This document shows positions 46,731 through 60,446 of a stretch of DNA of 64,000 bases, piece by piece (positions within the stretch are counted from its first letter, which is position 1; each line of letters opens with the position of its first letter). The stretch covers positions 1,612,001-1,676,000 of the forward strand of contig JAMSLZ010000008.1 of the NCBI GenBank assembly GCA_026027325.1, read 5' to 3'. This stretch comes from Actinomucor elegans. Its lineage: Eukaryota; Mucoromycota; Mucoromycetes; Mucorales; Mucoraceae. The position numbers were made by a program, and so were the translations under genes. The notes beneath the pieces are model-generated. The model did not search any database, was not told where the DNA came from, and was given only the letters and a program-made list of their open reading frames with translations.

Positions 46731-47915
46731 GTTTTATATTATATGAGAAGGAAAGAAAGCGTACGATTCATCAAGATGACAGTATTCTATATTTATGCCG
46801 TTCATGAGCCAATCAAGTTGGATGAATGCCGAGAGAAGAATAAGGAGTTTCATTTATTATTTTTTATTTATACGTATAGTTTTTTTGACATGTTCTATTG
46901 GCTGCCGTAGACTGAAAAACATTATATTATTATTATTATTATATATAGTAGTAGTTGTTGGCATGTTTAACCTCATAGTTCGTCACAAAAAAAAAAAATG
47001 GAAATACTAACAATGTTTTGTCTAAATTGTTGTATAGTTTAATAGTGATTGAACTGTATAAAAGCCATCGAAAATTTCTTTATACTAATTGAGTAATTAT
47101 TCATAAAAATCATGTATGTACACATTATCAAGCAAGCCAAATATGCAGTAATCTGACTTAGCTGTAAAAGTCACTGAACATATTTCTTTAGTAGTTCATT
47201 ACATTAGATTCAAATCGATATTAAAACGGTCACATCAACCTATTTTAAGCATGAACTTCTCTTCAGAGATGTGACATTGAATCGAGATCGCTTATCTCTC
47301 AGACTTGATTTGTGCAGGATTACCTCTGGTCGAATCGTTTAAAGTATGTTTTTAAAAGCTTAGAAAATTGATCTTAAAAATAAACCATGGCTTTTAAGAG
47401 TTCTAATACTTGGCAAAAAACGTGTGGAATTGGATTACATTTCAGATAATACAATTATCATGGGAAAATAAAGTTTAGGATTTTGATTTAAATGTACAGC
47501 ATACCATATTGTTTAGGCTATCGATCCAGAGCGAGATTACTTCACTAGGCTGTTAAAAAAAAAGCTATTCATTAGGAAGGGCTCAATTTGTTCTACATAT
47601 TTTGCTAGTTTCCAATCAAAGTCCGTATATGATTAATGTCATATACTTAAAAGGAGCCACTACGTTTAAAAAACCTCTGTTTAATTACTGTAAATCAATA
47701 CGTTATTCACTAATCAGAATTATAATATATTACATGTGCTTATTTAAAAGGAACGTTCAGCTCGTAAAGATGATCAATTAATTCGGCTTGAGTCGCATCT
47801 GATGCTCAGAACAAATCATCACATCTATTCTTTTCTAACTTTTATTAAAAAAGCACATCTGGTAAATGAACTTTCTTGAAACTCTAGGACAAACTATTAT
47901 GCTTGTCAGCAGAAT

Positions 47916-47949
<34 letters not shown>

Positions 47950-48029
47950 GGCGCCTACTATATGTATATTAAATCAAAAGCTTTTCTATATATGTATACT
48001 GTATATATACTAGGATATAAATAATTCAT
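46731..48029. other. Intergenic with decayed repeat and poly(T)
   Basis: 1.3 kb. A weak copy of the degenerate repeat lies at about 47760-47830 (minus). An uninterrupted run of 30 T is at 47918-47947, next to GCGGCGCC. No gene is seen. The sequence near 46919-46947 is a TTA/ATT microsatellite. Confidence 0.5.
47918..47947. repeat. Poly(T) run, 30 nt
   Basis: Longest homopolymer in the window together with the intronic poly(A) at 12655-12684. Read on the minus strand it could be the poly(A) tail of a retrotransposed copy. No parent sequence is recognised upstream. Confidence 0.9.
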
Positions 48030-49887
48030 TTACAGTTCCTTCTTTACAAACACACCATTCAACGTTGCATTATTTGGCGCAGGGTCCAACTCGAGCAATT
48101 GAGTCAAAAATTGATACATTTCCACATTAAAAAACGGTTTCACTACTGTTCCTGGCATATAACGTTTCTCAATATGCGGCCCTCTTGCCGCAAAGATAGC
48201 TCTCATTTCCACAGCCATATTATCGTAGCCATGAATACCTTGTGGAATTGCTGGTAATCCCGTACTAGACCTGATATCAGTGCTCCGAATAATCGCGTAG
48301 CCTACTTCTGGTATCACGACAATAGGTGCAATACGTTCAGTCGAATTGTAATGAAAGCGTGCAGGTATATCCTCACGTCGATATACTGTGTAATGAGCGT
48401 TATTGTGTTGCGCATACTCCAATAATTCGTTATAGATTTGGTCCAAAGCATAGTCGGGTGCATCATCTTTAGGACGAAGGCCTAATAAAGGCCATGCTTC
48501 CCGTTTTCGTAAAAATGATTCAGATTCGGCAGAAAGGATCTTGTCGTAAAAGATCACTCGAGTGGACTTATCTACTTGTGCCATACCATGATCGCTCACG
48601 ACAACCAGGTGGACGTGGTTTTGCAAGTTTCTTAAGGATAGACCAGACATGAGATGGCCAATGGCATTGTCCATATCAGTCAATACACCATTCAACTGTA
48701 ATAGTAAGATGAGTTTTCGAATTTAGATAACAGACCTCATTGACTCACCTGTTTTCCTTCTGGACCACCACCGTGACCTTTCTGATCAATTTGAGGTATA
48801 TAGATGGAAATCGATTGGGGTCTTTTGTCAAGCGGTAAGTCTAACCAATTCAATGCAATATCCATCTTGTCTTTGGCAGTTGTTTTTGAGGTATAAGGCA
48901 CGTAATAATCAGCAGAAATAGAGTGGATAGGTACATTGGAGCCAGGCCACATAATGACAGCCGATTTTTTACCTTGCTTTCTACTTGTTACCCATATCGG
49001 TTCTCCTCCCCACCACTTTGGATCACCACTAATATTGGGATCTTTATGAATAAATTCTTCTCTTAGTTCAGGATCGTAGAACTCGTTGGCTACAATGCCG
49101 TGCGCTTCTGGATATAAACCGGTGACTAAAGTCCAATGATTCGGGAAAGTAATTGACTACACCAACCATATAAATGAAAAAAAAAATATTTTAAGGAAAA
49201 TAATGCGCATATTTACCGGAAAAGATGGGTTCATGTATTCAGCTTTAATACCTTGTTTTGCTATTAATCCAGGTTAGTTCTATTATAACTTTTGTTTTGC
49301 ATGATTTTCCATGTTTTACCTAATAGATCGATATTTGGTGTAACTTTTCTATCTAGATAATCATTGCGGAAACCGTCCAAAGAGATATAAATGACAGTTG
49401 AGTCAAACCAAGCAGTGCCATTATAATAAAGCTTGCTATTCAATGAAGTTTCATCTAGTTCTTGGATCGGTACTTTAACCACGTAACCAAAGCATCCAAG
49501 TATCATCACTATAATGACAAGCTGTACACAATACGTCTTTTAAAGAAAGAAAGGGCTTAGTTTCCATAAATTATCAAAAAAAAGACAGTTTGTCTACGTT
49601 ACCATAGCCCAAGTTCTCTTAAACTTATTAGAAGGCTTTGATTGCCAACTCTCGTCATAATTTCCAATCTCGATCACTTCGTCGGTATTGTTCAAAAGAC
49701 CTTCACGTTCTGCGAAATCGCGATCAGATTCAGCTGCACCAAATACTCTTTCGTCTACTAAAGACGAGCTCCCCTTTCTCGCTAGAGTGTCCACTGCTAA
49801 TGTCCTGAAATCTTGATTGCTCTTTCGCGTTCTTAGAGAAAGCGAAGAATCAGAATGCTGTAAATGGGGTGGAGTAGACCCTGACAT
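48030..49887 (-). CDS. Ectonucleotide pyrophosphatase/phosphodiesterase (ENPP/Npp type)
   Basis: Exons (minus) 49887-49603, 49536-49320, 49260-49217, 49156-48749 and 48695-48030 encode 539 residues. A Ser-rich cytosolic tail (1-95) is followed by one transmembrane segment (VQLVIIVMILGCFGYVV), giving type II topology with a luminal or extracellular catalytic domain. Metal and catalytic motifs are VIYISLDGFRNDYL (metal Asp), PSFPSITFPNHWTLVTGLYP (Thr nucleophile), QIDQKGHGGG, VVVSDHGMAQVD (Asp-His) and IPQGIHGYDN. The family hydrolyses nucleotides and related phosphodiesters. The short 44-nt exon completes the nucleophile region. The Ser-rich cytosolic tail may be phosphorylated. Confidence 0.94.
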
Positions 49888-50457
49888 GTTCTTCGATAAG
49901 AAAACAGAGAAAGAAAACCGATGTGAATGCTTAGAACCGATAAGAGGTGATTCAATTTTTCAATTTTTCGAAAGGTATTACCTTTGGCTTCTAATTCTTA
50001 AAATATTGAACGCATGCTTTTGATGCTTGAATTTTATTATGGATATACAGTTGTAAAAATAGTATACTTTTGATGGTTAAAATGACATTAATGCTTTTGT
50101 ATATACTTTTTCTATATAAAATGCATGATTGATGGATCATGGAAATATAAGCCAAAGCATAATCAAGAAATAACTCTATAGCTTTTAAAGAGAAAAACTA
50201 CATAATGTGTATTCAATTCGATGTACAATCATATACTGCATGTATTCTATCAGTAAACTTTGTACCTATCCTGATCTTTTGAATAGTACATCTTGATATG
50301 TAAAAAGCTACAAAAACGGGAAAAAAAAACTAGCATACTACAAGTACCGCTCTCCAATGATAGTTTGTATACATACTCGATTGGATGATTCAACATCCAA
50401 TCAAATAGTACCTGGGCTTTAATTACAGAGAGATCTGTTATTAGCTGTACACAAAAT
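49888..50457. other. Intergenic, divergent promoters
   Basis: 570 bp between the start codons of the ENPP gene (-) and the unrecognised gene at 50458 (+). AT-rich, no feature beyond short repeats. Confidence 0.4.
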
Positions 50458-51157
50458 ATGACATTGTTTTCTATCCTTTTTTTGCAATTCGATAACCCAT
50501 TATTGATTAATGACTATCAAACAAAGTCGAAATGTTCTTCATTTGAGCATTACAGAAAGAACTGTGAGTATGAATGTCTGCTGTACTCGAGTTCTGTCCC
50601 ATTCATTGAGAGTATATATATATATATATATAAAGGCTTTACGCGTAGTTTTATATGTAGCCCAAGACAAGATCGCATGGTATAATGACAATGGTTTACA
50701 TAAGATAGTCTTGCAGGAACTCTACCCTGTTATCTTGAACAACCTGATTCATGACCAAGGCTTGTCAATGGTTAAAAGACAGAAAGCTGGAGAAGAGAAC
50801 CAAGTCATTCATTGTACGTAATCTATTATATCTCTGGTATTTTGTGCTGCGAATTAAGTATGATATCATAGTGGATGGACTCCGTATTCTATATCGATTT
50901 ACTATCAAAAGAACCCAGCAGTCTTTAATCAAAACGGTACATTATTATTATTCTATCGAGAGCCAAAAACTGTGTTCTTCTGACACTTTTAATCTTAGGA
51001 AAAAGAATTTATTTTTACCGAGAAAGAAGATGAAAAACCAACTATGAATACCATTTACAAAGGATTATCGATATACCCTTTTCAATTACTGGTCTCTGTA
51101 GATGATGAGCTTGTAGATAGCAATAGGACATTGGATTCATACTTCACTTCTTTATAA
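50458..51157 (+). CDS. Unrecognised 164-residue protein
   Basis: Exons 50458-50563, 50649-50813, 50872-50936 and 50999-51157 join in phase through GTGAGT, GTACGT and GTACAT donors and give 164 residues with normal composition. Landmarks are FLQFDNPLLINDYQTK near the start, LYVAQDKIAWYNDNGLHKIV, ELYPVILNNLIHDQG, LDGLRILYRFTIKR, and a C-terminal SIYPFQLLVSVDDELVD then TLDSYF. It is predicted mixed alpha/beta and soluble, with no signal peptide. I do not recognise the family. The coherent reading through four exons in an otherwise stop-rich stretch is the evidence that it is real. A TA microsatellite (50614-50631) lies in intron 1. The gene is convergent with the SP-RING gene, and the stops are 92 bp apart. 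Confidence 0.65.
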
Positions 51158-51249
51158 AGACAATAAACAGCGATTTTTTTTTTTTTTACAGTAAGAGAGT
51201 AAAGGGTAATGTGATAAAATGGGGGGGGGGGTATAAAACGATACTTTTG

Positions 51250-54200
51250 TTAAGCTACTCTTGCTCTTTTAGAAGGCGCCAAAGCATTACTGTTTTGAGT
51301 TGATTCTGTAGCTGTATCTTGTTCATCATCACTGATTAAATCAATGATATCCACTATGGGTTCTACAGCCTTCTCGTACTTAACAATCTTATTGTCTTCT
51401 ATATCGCTATCGTCATCGTCAGTGTCTGGATCGTCCATCTTTGTTATTCTGAAATTAGTATGATCTTTGGTGTATTCTATTTCTAATACATTCTTGGGTA
51501 ACTCTTTCATTAAAGACTCCATCATTAAGTCTCGCTTCAAGTCTTCAGGACCAATCCGACAATTACAGTGAGGACAACGCCAGGTCGCAAGTGATTTTTT
51601 CTTGTTTGTCAGTAAATAACCTTCTAAATCAAAAGCCTATCAATAGGATTAGACACACTGCACTCATCATCGATTGAATATACCTACGCTTGCATGTTTA
51701 CACTTTTTGCTACGCACAGGTTGTTTGATTCTAACAAGGGTGATAGGACAACGGAAACCCACTTTGACAGATTCTTGTAGAATAATAATATCATCATCAT
51801 CGTTCTTGTTAGTGTCACAACCCAACATAGAATCAATCAAATCGTAGCTTTCTTGGATAGTAATCGCAGTATCTTTAACAAGGCGTAAGATATAGTTATG
51901 ACTATAGCCTGTAAAGGCATTGATACTAAAATAATATTTCTATATATACAAAAGATCAATACAAGTACATTCTTGCCCATGAATTAAAAGACTTACACAA
52001 CAGCAGCCGATCTGATGTATCTTTAAGACGTTTTGACCTTGCTTGATCATGGGTGTTAGGTCATAACTTGCGTCTTTACCCATATGGATATATGAACCAT
52101 CTGGTTGGCGCTTTTTACTTTTCTAAACAACAAAAGAAAAAAGATATAAGCACTTTACACGCAGTTATGGAAAATATCGTTCGGTTACCTTTTGTAGCCG
52201 TATATCTTGATAATTCATTTCTATACGACAATCACCATTGGGCCATTCACATTTACTTTCAAATCCTTCTATATGCCAGCAATTAAGGATAAAATGCAAA
52301 GTCAAATGTCCATCTGTATCATTCAGTGTCTCGACGCGTTCTGGCAGATACAAGCGCTTGTAATCGGTAGGCGAGATATAGAACGACTTGGGGGTAACAA
52401 CAACATCGTGAACTAGTAGGAAAGGTTTGACGGTATATGCATGCTGGATGAAGTACGTGACACGATCATTCTGGGGATCATCGAATCTCATGTCAGAATA
52501 AGGATCGGCAAGTTTTTGTAATTTTTGAGGTCTGGGTGTAGTACCACCGCCAGGTAAATGTATCGAGTTGATGTCGGCTTGAGGCAGAGAAGGCAGGTAT
52601 AAACGAGTACTTTCAGGTCGTGATCTTCGCGAGATGCTCGTTGTTTCATTGGCAGTAGGAGTGGCTGCGGTTGTAGTAGCCGGTTGTGCCATAGGTGTTA
52701 CTACAGGCGAGAAAAAGCTGGGAAGGGTGGATTGAGCTGAAGCGTTATTTACATTATCATTTCTATTAATATTAACTACAGTAGTAGTAGTAGTGGGATC
52801 AGCAGCAGTAGTTGATCCATTGGAGGATGGTGTAGGATTATTGTTATAAACAGGTTGAATGGTCGACGATGGGCCAGGCTGGTTAGTTGTAGATTGTAAA
52901 CCAAGTGAAATATTGGTAGCAGAAGTCAATTGTACACCAGAAGAACTAGTTGCAGCAGTAATTGTAGATTGAGCTACATGGGCATTTGTATCTACCAAAG
53001 GATCAGTAAGGAGGATCGGTTGACTAGATTGAGCTGCTGAGGACTGAGTCGCAGATAGACCAGCAGAATAAGCTTGAGTAACAGGAAACATTTGGTTGAC
53101 AGGCGATGTGGCAACATTGGTATAGCTAGGAAAAGATTGAGTTACAGGTGTAGTCGGAGTAGAATTCGAAGCTGATCGTACACTATGACTATTAGGCGAT
53201 GCAGCGTTATATTGTGTCCCATTTTGATTATAACGGTTCTGTATTCTAACAGAATCCTGACGCTGCTGAGCCTTCTGCTGTTGCTGCTGCTGTTGCAGCT
53301 GTTGCAGCTGTTGCTGAATCTGTAACAAGTTACCTAGATTAGCATTTTGATAATATTGAAAAAAGGTTTGTGTTGTATCTTGGCCTGGAGGTGGAGGCTG
53401 TGTACTATTAGCAGTTAACGACTGACATAATTGCCTATAGTATTGTTGATATTGCAGCTGCTGTTGTATTTGTTGTTGCTGCTGTTGCTGCTGCTGTTGT
53501 TGCTGCTGCATTTTCAATTGCTGCATCTGCTGCTGCTGTTGCTGCTTCTTTTTTAACTCTTGCTGTTGTTTTATATGCTGTTGCTGTAGCAACTTCTGTG
53601 CTTGAACTAATTGCTGCTGCTGTATATACTGCTGCTGTTGCTGTTTCTGTAGAAATTGTATATACTGGGGTTGCTGTTGCTGCGCCTGCTGCTGATGCTG
53701 GGATTGTGGTGGCGTGGAGCGTTGCTGTTGTTGCTGATGCTGTTGTTGCTGATGCTGTTGTTGCTGATGCTGCTGTTGCTGATGCTGATGCTGATGCTGA
53801 GTTTGTTGAGTTCGCTGCCATTGCTGAAGATAAGAATTATATTGCTCTCCATTATTAGCCAAAGCTTGGTGCGATGACTGAGAGGTTTGTTGATGAACAG
53901 CTGACATCTTACTAACATGAGGTGATATCTGTGGAGAAGCAATAGTTGAAGTAGGTGATTGAGGTACTCCTGAATCAAAAAGCGATTTGACAAGTGAATT
54001 AATATTGCTTAATGAAAGAGATGCAGGTAAATTGTTATTGATTGTAGTTGCTGGTGACTGGGGTGAAACGATAAATCGCTGACCCACTGGAGAAGTAGGT
54101 GTGGACTGTTGAGCTGTAGACCCAGTTGACATAATGGAGGTATCGCTTGGCCTCCTTTTTAATACCAATTTGTGTAGTTCATAATAGCACTTTTTAGTAT

Positions 54201-54801
54201 ACTCTGTAATAATTAATTGAAGTTAGTACACGGAAATTGATAAAAAGGCACTCCATACCTTGGCCATTTGCTGATAGTTTCATGCAATGTTCATTTACTA
54301 CCTTCAAGGTTTGCATGCCCGACCAAGGGCCGTATTCCATAGCTTTGTCTCGAATAACAGAAATACATTCTAGAAGCGCATTCTCGTTATGAATGTTATA
54401 AGCGCGCGGATCTGTAATCCATGATAGTAGTTCATCGCACGCTCCACCGTAAGTGGATATGTCGCGTAGCTCGTTTGCCAACTGTAATAATCGAATGTTG
54501 TTCTTTTCAAATATCTCTTTATCCTTGTCGGAAAGCCCAGTTATATCTAAATTGGTGAAAGTCGTCATATTCCCTGCTAGTACTATAAATAAGGACATTA
54601 GTATGTTTTAAACGGTAATTTTTCGATAGAATAGGTACAATGAGTATTGCAGTTTTGTGTTTGAGTAGCATTGAGTGAAGACTCTTCTTTATGTTTATCA
54701 AAAAAAAAAAGCGATCGTATAAGTAACTAATCAAAACTTCTCTAAACCTATTTCAACTTTATATATATACCTGTTGTAGAGGCTCGATCGTCGCTATTCA
54801 T
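51250..54801 (-). CDS. SP-RING (MIZ) SUMO ligase-like protein, Zmiz/PIAS type, poly-Q rich
   Basis: Exons (minus) 54801-54771, 54573-54259, 54203-52189, 52122-51999, 51908-51688 and 51636-51250 encode 1030 residues. The start lies in a 31-nt first exon (MNSDDRAST). The N-terminal helical block (about 15-115) resembles the Zmiz N-terminus. A Gln-rich stretch spans about 243-430, then a Ser/Thr/Pro-rich region. A PINIT-like domain (about 610-840) ends in IGCCCYSHNYILRLVKD, like the CCCSH segment of Zmiz1. The SP-RING has FRCPITLVRIKQPVRSKKCK, HASAFDLEGYL and TWRCPHCNCRI, with the zinc ligands Cys, His, Cys and Cys. The C-terminus has acidic patches and VDIIDLISDDE, a SUMO-interacting motif. No SAP domain is seen, unlike Siz1. 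The donor at 51998 (GTGTAA) is the least certain junction. Confidence 0.88.
53260..53820 (-). repeat. CAG/CAA-rich polyglutamine tract
   Basis: Over 560 bases the coding strand is dominated by CAG and CAA with scattered CAT (His), encoding repeated runs of up to about 11-12 Gln. Mixed CAG/CAA usage should limit slippage compared with a pure CAG array. It is inside the SP-RING protein gene. Confidence 0.95.
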
Positions 54802-55414
54802 AACTGAAACGATAAGAAAAAGGAACTCGAGAAAGTTGAAAGGTTTTGCCAAAAAAAAAAAGTATTATACGTCATCATATACAGAACGGAACCAATCATA
54901 GTCGACTCCAATGTATGTACCGAGAATCTAGGCATGTCCCTTTTATTGTTGACATTTTGATAAATAAAAACGACGCGATTAAATCAGGAGACAAGGAAAA
55001 CGATGAAACCATATATGTTTAAGTATCTCGAATTACTTGAGTTGATTCTTTTGTCAGCGCTGTCGTACAAATACAAAGCATCGAACTTGACGTTTTTCCA
55101 TTTTGCTGTTATCTTCTCTTGAAATATCTTAAAGGTTTCTTGTAACGTATCTAGTATATAGTAAAATCAGATCAAAGGATCTCAACACCTGGTAACTAAG
55201 TCACCATAGCAACCATAGCAGTCACATAGTAGCCGTGAACGCAACCATAATGACTCTACCTGTCGAGATCAAGTTGTTTTAGCTATTAAGGATATTTGAG
55301 TGAATTATACACCCATTAAGCGCAGTTTACTATAGACACGACGTATATATTTAGCAACACTTATATCTAGCTGACTTTCATGCATAAAACTAATGTATTC
55401 TCTGTCTTTATTAG
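54802..55414. other. Intergenic, promoter of the SP-RING gene and 3' side of the proteasome gene
   Basis: About 600 bp without coding sequence. Short repeated CATAGCAACCATAGCAGTCA-like bases occur near 55203-55223. Otherwise no feature is seen. Confidence 0.4.
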
Positions 55415-57105
<1,691 letters not shown>

Positions 57106-57804
57106 TTAATTAGAAGTGGATGAAGCGGATCTACTACGGCGACGACGGCGCTTGCTCTGTCTATGTCTATCCATGCTACTAACACTACTACTTCTACTTC
57201 TGCTTCTTCTACTTCTTCTGCGATTACTTCTACTGCTACTACTGCGACTACTACTGCGACTACGGCTACGGTTACTACTCGAGCTACTAATGCTGCTGCT
57301 TCCACTTGATCGGCTACTTAAGCTACTGTCACTTTCACTTCCAGAATCGCTTTCAGAGCCTGAAGAACTACTACTACTGTATTCGCTTGATGACGAAGAA
57401 GAGGAATAAGATCTGTATACACAATATGAGTTGTAGATTCGATGTTGCAACTCCAATAGGGCTTTTTTTTATACCTTGATCTCTTTTTATTTTTTCGACG
57501 CTCTTGCTGCTTTTTCTTCAAGATTCTATCAGCTAAACCGCGTTTATCTTGAATTTCTTCAGGTATTTCAGGTTGATATAGTTTAATTGGTTTTTTCAAC
57601 TGTTGTGTACGTGTAGGTCTCACTTTATAACTTCTATCTTTCTTGCATTCATAAGTCTATTTATTATTCGAGATTAAGTGATGAGAACAACATTATAAAT
57701 ACATTTTTACTTACCCAGTGACCGTATTCAAGACACTTTTGGCATTGTGTTGTTGTAGCAGCTTTTTTGGCCGTACCATGATATCTTGGACCTGTTCTAT
57801 ACAT
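57106..57804 (-). CDS. ZCCHC10-like zinc-knuckle protein with SR-type tail
   Basis: Exons (minus) 57804-57715, 57656-57475 and 57412-57106 encode 192 residues. One CCHC knuckle, CQKCLEYGHWTYEC (C-x2-C-x4-H-x4-C), is split by the first intron right after GHW and is nearly identical to vertebrate ZCCHC10. KVRPTRTQQLKKP follows, as in that family. The C-terminal half is almost only Ser, Arg and acidic residues, then RRRRSRSASS, resembling SR proteins. The family is associated with RNA processing, and a nuclear role is inferred. The frame upstream of the ATG stays open for about 13 codons (to about 57846), so a longer N-terminus is possible. Confidence 0.85.
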
Positions 57805-58909
57805 TACTAAATAGGGATCAAGATGTTTTCTTTTTTGTAATCAAGGAAAAGAATTTTAGTAAATAGGTTGATGAAGCTTATTCATTCATACGTTAAGAAA
57901 TTTCATCCAATAGAATGAGCGATCTTGTCGGGCTGTGGACTCAGCCAATAACTGCCAATACTGCTTGAACCCTTCCATTACGAAAAAACTAAGCAAGCAA
58001 TATCTATTTACTATACAGTTTCAATATATTTATTTTATTTTATACAGTTGAAGTATTAATACGAAAATAAGATAATGTCTATACAACGATGCATTTCTAT
58101 ATTAATTCTTCATATATTGAGTCTTTGATTTCCTTACAAGCGGAAATTGAAATGAAAGGACTAGTTTAATCTCACCGACATAACTGTTAGCAGAAAAAAT
58201 TGCATACAGCTAACTAACAAAACAAGGTATAGCTTTGATATCTGAGAAATATATAGAGAAAAATGTGTTTTTTTATAACTAGTATTATCATAGCGATGGC
58301 TGCGTTCAACAAACTGCTATATAACTCCGTCATTGTAGCTTTTTTTTTATCAACTGGAGCAAGTCCATGTTTTAATTACATATAAAAACTGTATGTAATT
58401 CAAAAGAAAATATGGATTTCTTTCACTTTGGTTAACTTTAATATTTACCAACTTGTATATATCGCATTATATGCCGCGATTTTTAATTTTTTGGAAAATG
58501 TCTGAGCCTCCAAATTTATAAAATTTTACCAGCTTATTAGCAAATTGACATGGCGCACTTGAAAAGCGTGAGATCTCGGTCGATCTCGGTAAAATGTCGC
58601 ATCCAATGGCGCGTACATGTTCAAAATGAATCATTATATCTAAACATACTTTTATTTAAACCATTATTTGTTTTACTTTACCCAACGTCATATATATATG
58701 CACACATACGATGACAAGGGATTCATCTTTGCTTTCGTCCTATTTGAGCCTCAAACTGGCTTGATTTAGGTATATTTTGTGACGTAACATACCCGCTTCC
58801 TTTCAAGTGGTATGTTATTATTGAGTTTATAAATAAGAGAAAAAAGTGTTTTCGTTCTATTTCTTTTCCCTTTTCCTTCTTCTTCTAGTCCTTTATAACA
58901 AAAAAAGAA
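57805..58909. other. Intergenic, divergent promoters of ZCCHC10-like and cofilin genes
   Basis: 1.1 kb. A 30-codon minus-strand frame starting at ATG 57978 (MEGFKQYWQLL...) has protein-like composition and ends at a stop at 57889. It cannot be spliced in frame to the ZCCHC10 exon and may be an upstream ORF. The rest is AT-rich without signals. Confidence 0.45.
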
Positions 58910-59627
58910 ATGGTAAGTCCTAAGATTTATTATCACGTCTCTCATGAGAAAGCGTGAAAGAGTATAAGGGGTGATTTTTTTTTAAAAGGGCGTTTGTCTG
59001 GAAACAAGATGAAAAAAATAAGATGGACTAATACATCTCTAGTCTTCCGGTGTAGCAGTTAACGAACAATGTCTTGAGCTCTATCAGGACCTTAAGCTTC
59101 GTAAGAAGTACAAGTACATCATCTTCAAGTTGAATGGTAAAAAAAAAAACGCTTCCCCGAGATAAAGCACCAGACTAATTTTGTAAATAGATGACAACAC
59201 TGAAATCATTGTTGAAAAGTTTGCTGAAGCTGCTGATTATGATGAATTCGTGGCCCAACTTCCTGAAGATGAACCTCGTTATGCTGTCTATGATTTTGAA
59301 TACGAAAAGCCTGGAGAGGGTAAGAGAAGCAAGATTACATTCTACGCTTGGTAAGTTCCATTTATCTAGTCATTTATTTAGTTTACTGATATACGCGTTT
59401 TGATAGGGTCCCTGATACGTCTAGAGTTCGTCAAAAGATGTTGTACGCTTCTAGTAAGGACGCTCTTCGTAGAAACTTGGTTGGTTTGGCTATTGAGATT
59501 CAAGGCACTGACTCTTCTGAGGTATAAAAAAAAGTGTTTGTTTTTGTTTTTTTTGTATGTATATTAACATGTTGATTCTTAGGTTGATTATGACACCGTC
59601 TTGGATAAGGCTAACCGTGCTGCTTAA
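58910..59627 (+). CDS. COF1: Cofilin/ADF
   Basis: Exons 58910-58912 (the ATG alone), 59043-59136, 59191-59350, 59407-59521 and 59583-59627 encode 138 residues, normal for fungal cofilin. Features are the N-terminal [10 protein letters not shown] with the regulatory Ser after Met, [36 protein letters not shown] and [20 protein letters not shown]. The actin-binding long helix [20 protein letters not shown] follows. Cofilin severs and depolymerises ADP-actin filaments. The start exon containing only the initiator codon is known from other actin-regulator genes. With Arp2 and profilin it forms a loose group of actin genes here. Confidence 0.97.
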
Positions 59628-60446
59628 ACTTAATATTATAAACGAAATAAACAATATAATCCTCTACTTATAAAGTAAAAGACTTGTGGTTCACCAATCT
59701 AATAGATGGTAACAGGTTTTCCCAATGATAGGATCATACTTTGATTCCACATAAGTAGAACTCTTGAGTAGATATCTATTAAAGGAACCATTTGCCAAGA
59801 TATCATAGCCTAGATGCTTTAAAATCAGTTTTGACACTAAAAAAAGATACTACTGGTACTGAACATTTTACTATTTCTGTTCCCGCCTTTCTTTGGATCA
59901 AATATACAAGCCCTGTGCATGTGCAAGCCAACTATCCTAAATCTACTTATTATGTAGTATTATTAAACCATCTAGTGCTTCTATAGTAACTCCATAGTTA
60001 ACGATAGATCTCTATATACATCTATACTGAGTTTGATATAGCCACTAGGCAGCAGATAATAGTGTACCCAGGGGGATGACTAGCACTTATCAAAGTAGGA
60101 CAGCATAGTGACATTAAAAAGACGCGTGCTTTTTAATATAGCGCCTATACCAATCATCATCAACCTGAGCCACAGCGAGTTAACCAATCTCGAGTCTTAC
60201 TATCAAAAAAGTGACCCCATTTATTGAACACCGATCTAAACGCGACATGTTGCTGTTGGATTTTTTTTTTTTTGCAGTACTACTTGCTGTCAAAATAAAA
60301 TAGAATAAAACTCCCGTATGTGTGCATGTGTGTAGTACTAATAAGGAACCGGAGCTGTGTGGAGCTTGTAAACCCATCAATCGGGTCAATGCCAACGCGT
60401 TTTATTTCAGAAAATGCATTGCGGTTGTGTATAAATAACAATAATA
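59628..60446. other. Intergenic between convergent cofilin and Sds3-like genes
   Basis: 820 bp. A 64-codon frame (59792-59986, +) reads with protein-like composition (GTEHFTISVPAFLWIKYTSP) but has no ATG start, splice partner or recognised family. It may be a relic. A T run lies at 60259-60273. Confidence 0.4.

Noticed and set aside
53435..53993. Long frames rich in Ala, Ser/Asn or Leu over the glutamine tract
   Set aside because: They are out-of-frame or antisense readings of the CAG/CAA repeat.
57889..57978. Possible upstream coding exon for ZCCHC10 (MEGFKQYWQLL...)
   Set aside because: No donor in this stretch has a phase that joins either possible acceptor in frame. Kept only as a possible upstream ORF.
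60116..60131. AAAAAGACGCGTGC shared with 22722
   Set aside because: A short match of 14 bases around an ACGCGT palindrome, with no similarity on either side. Probably coincidence.
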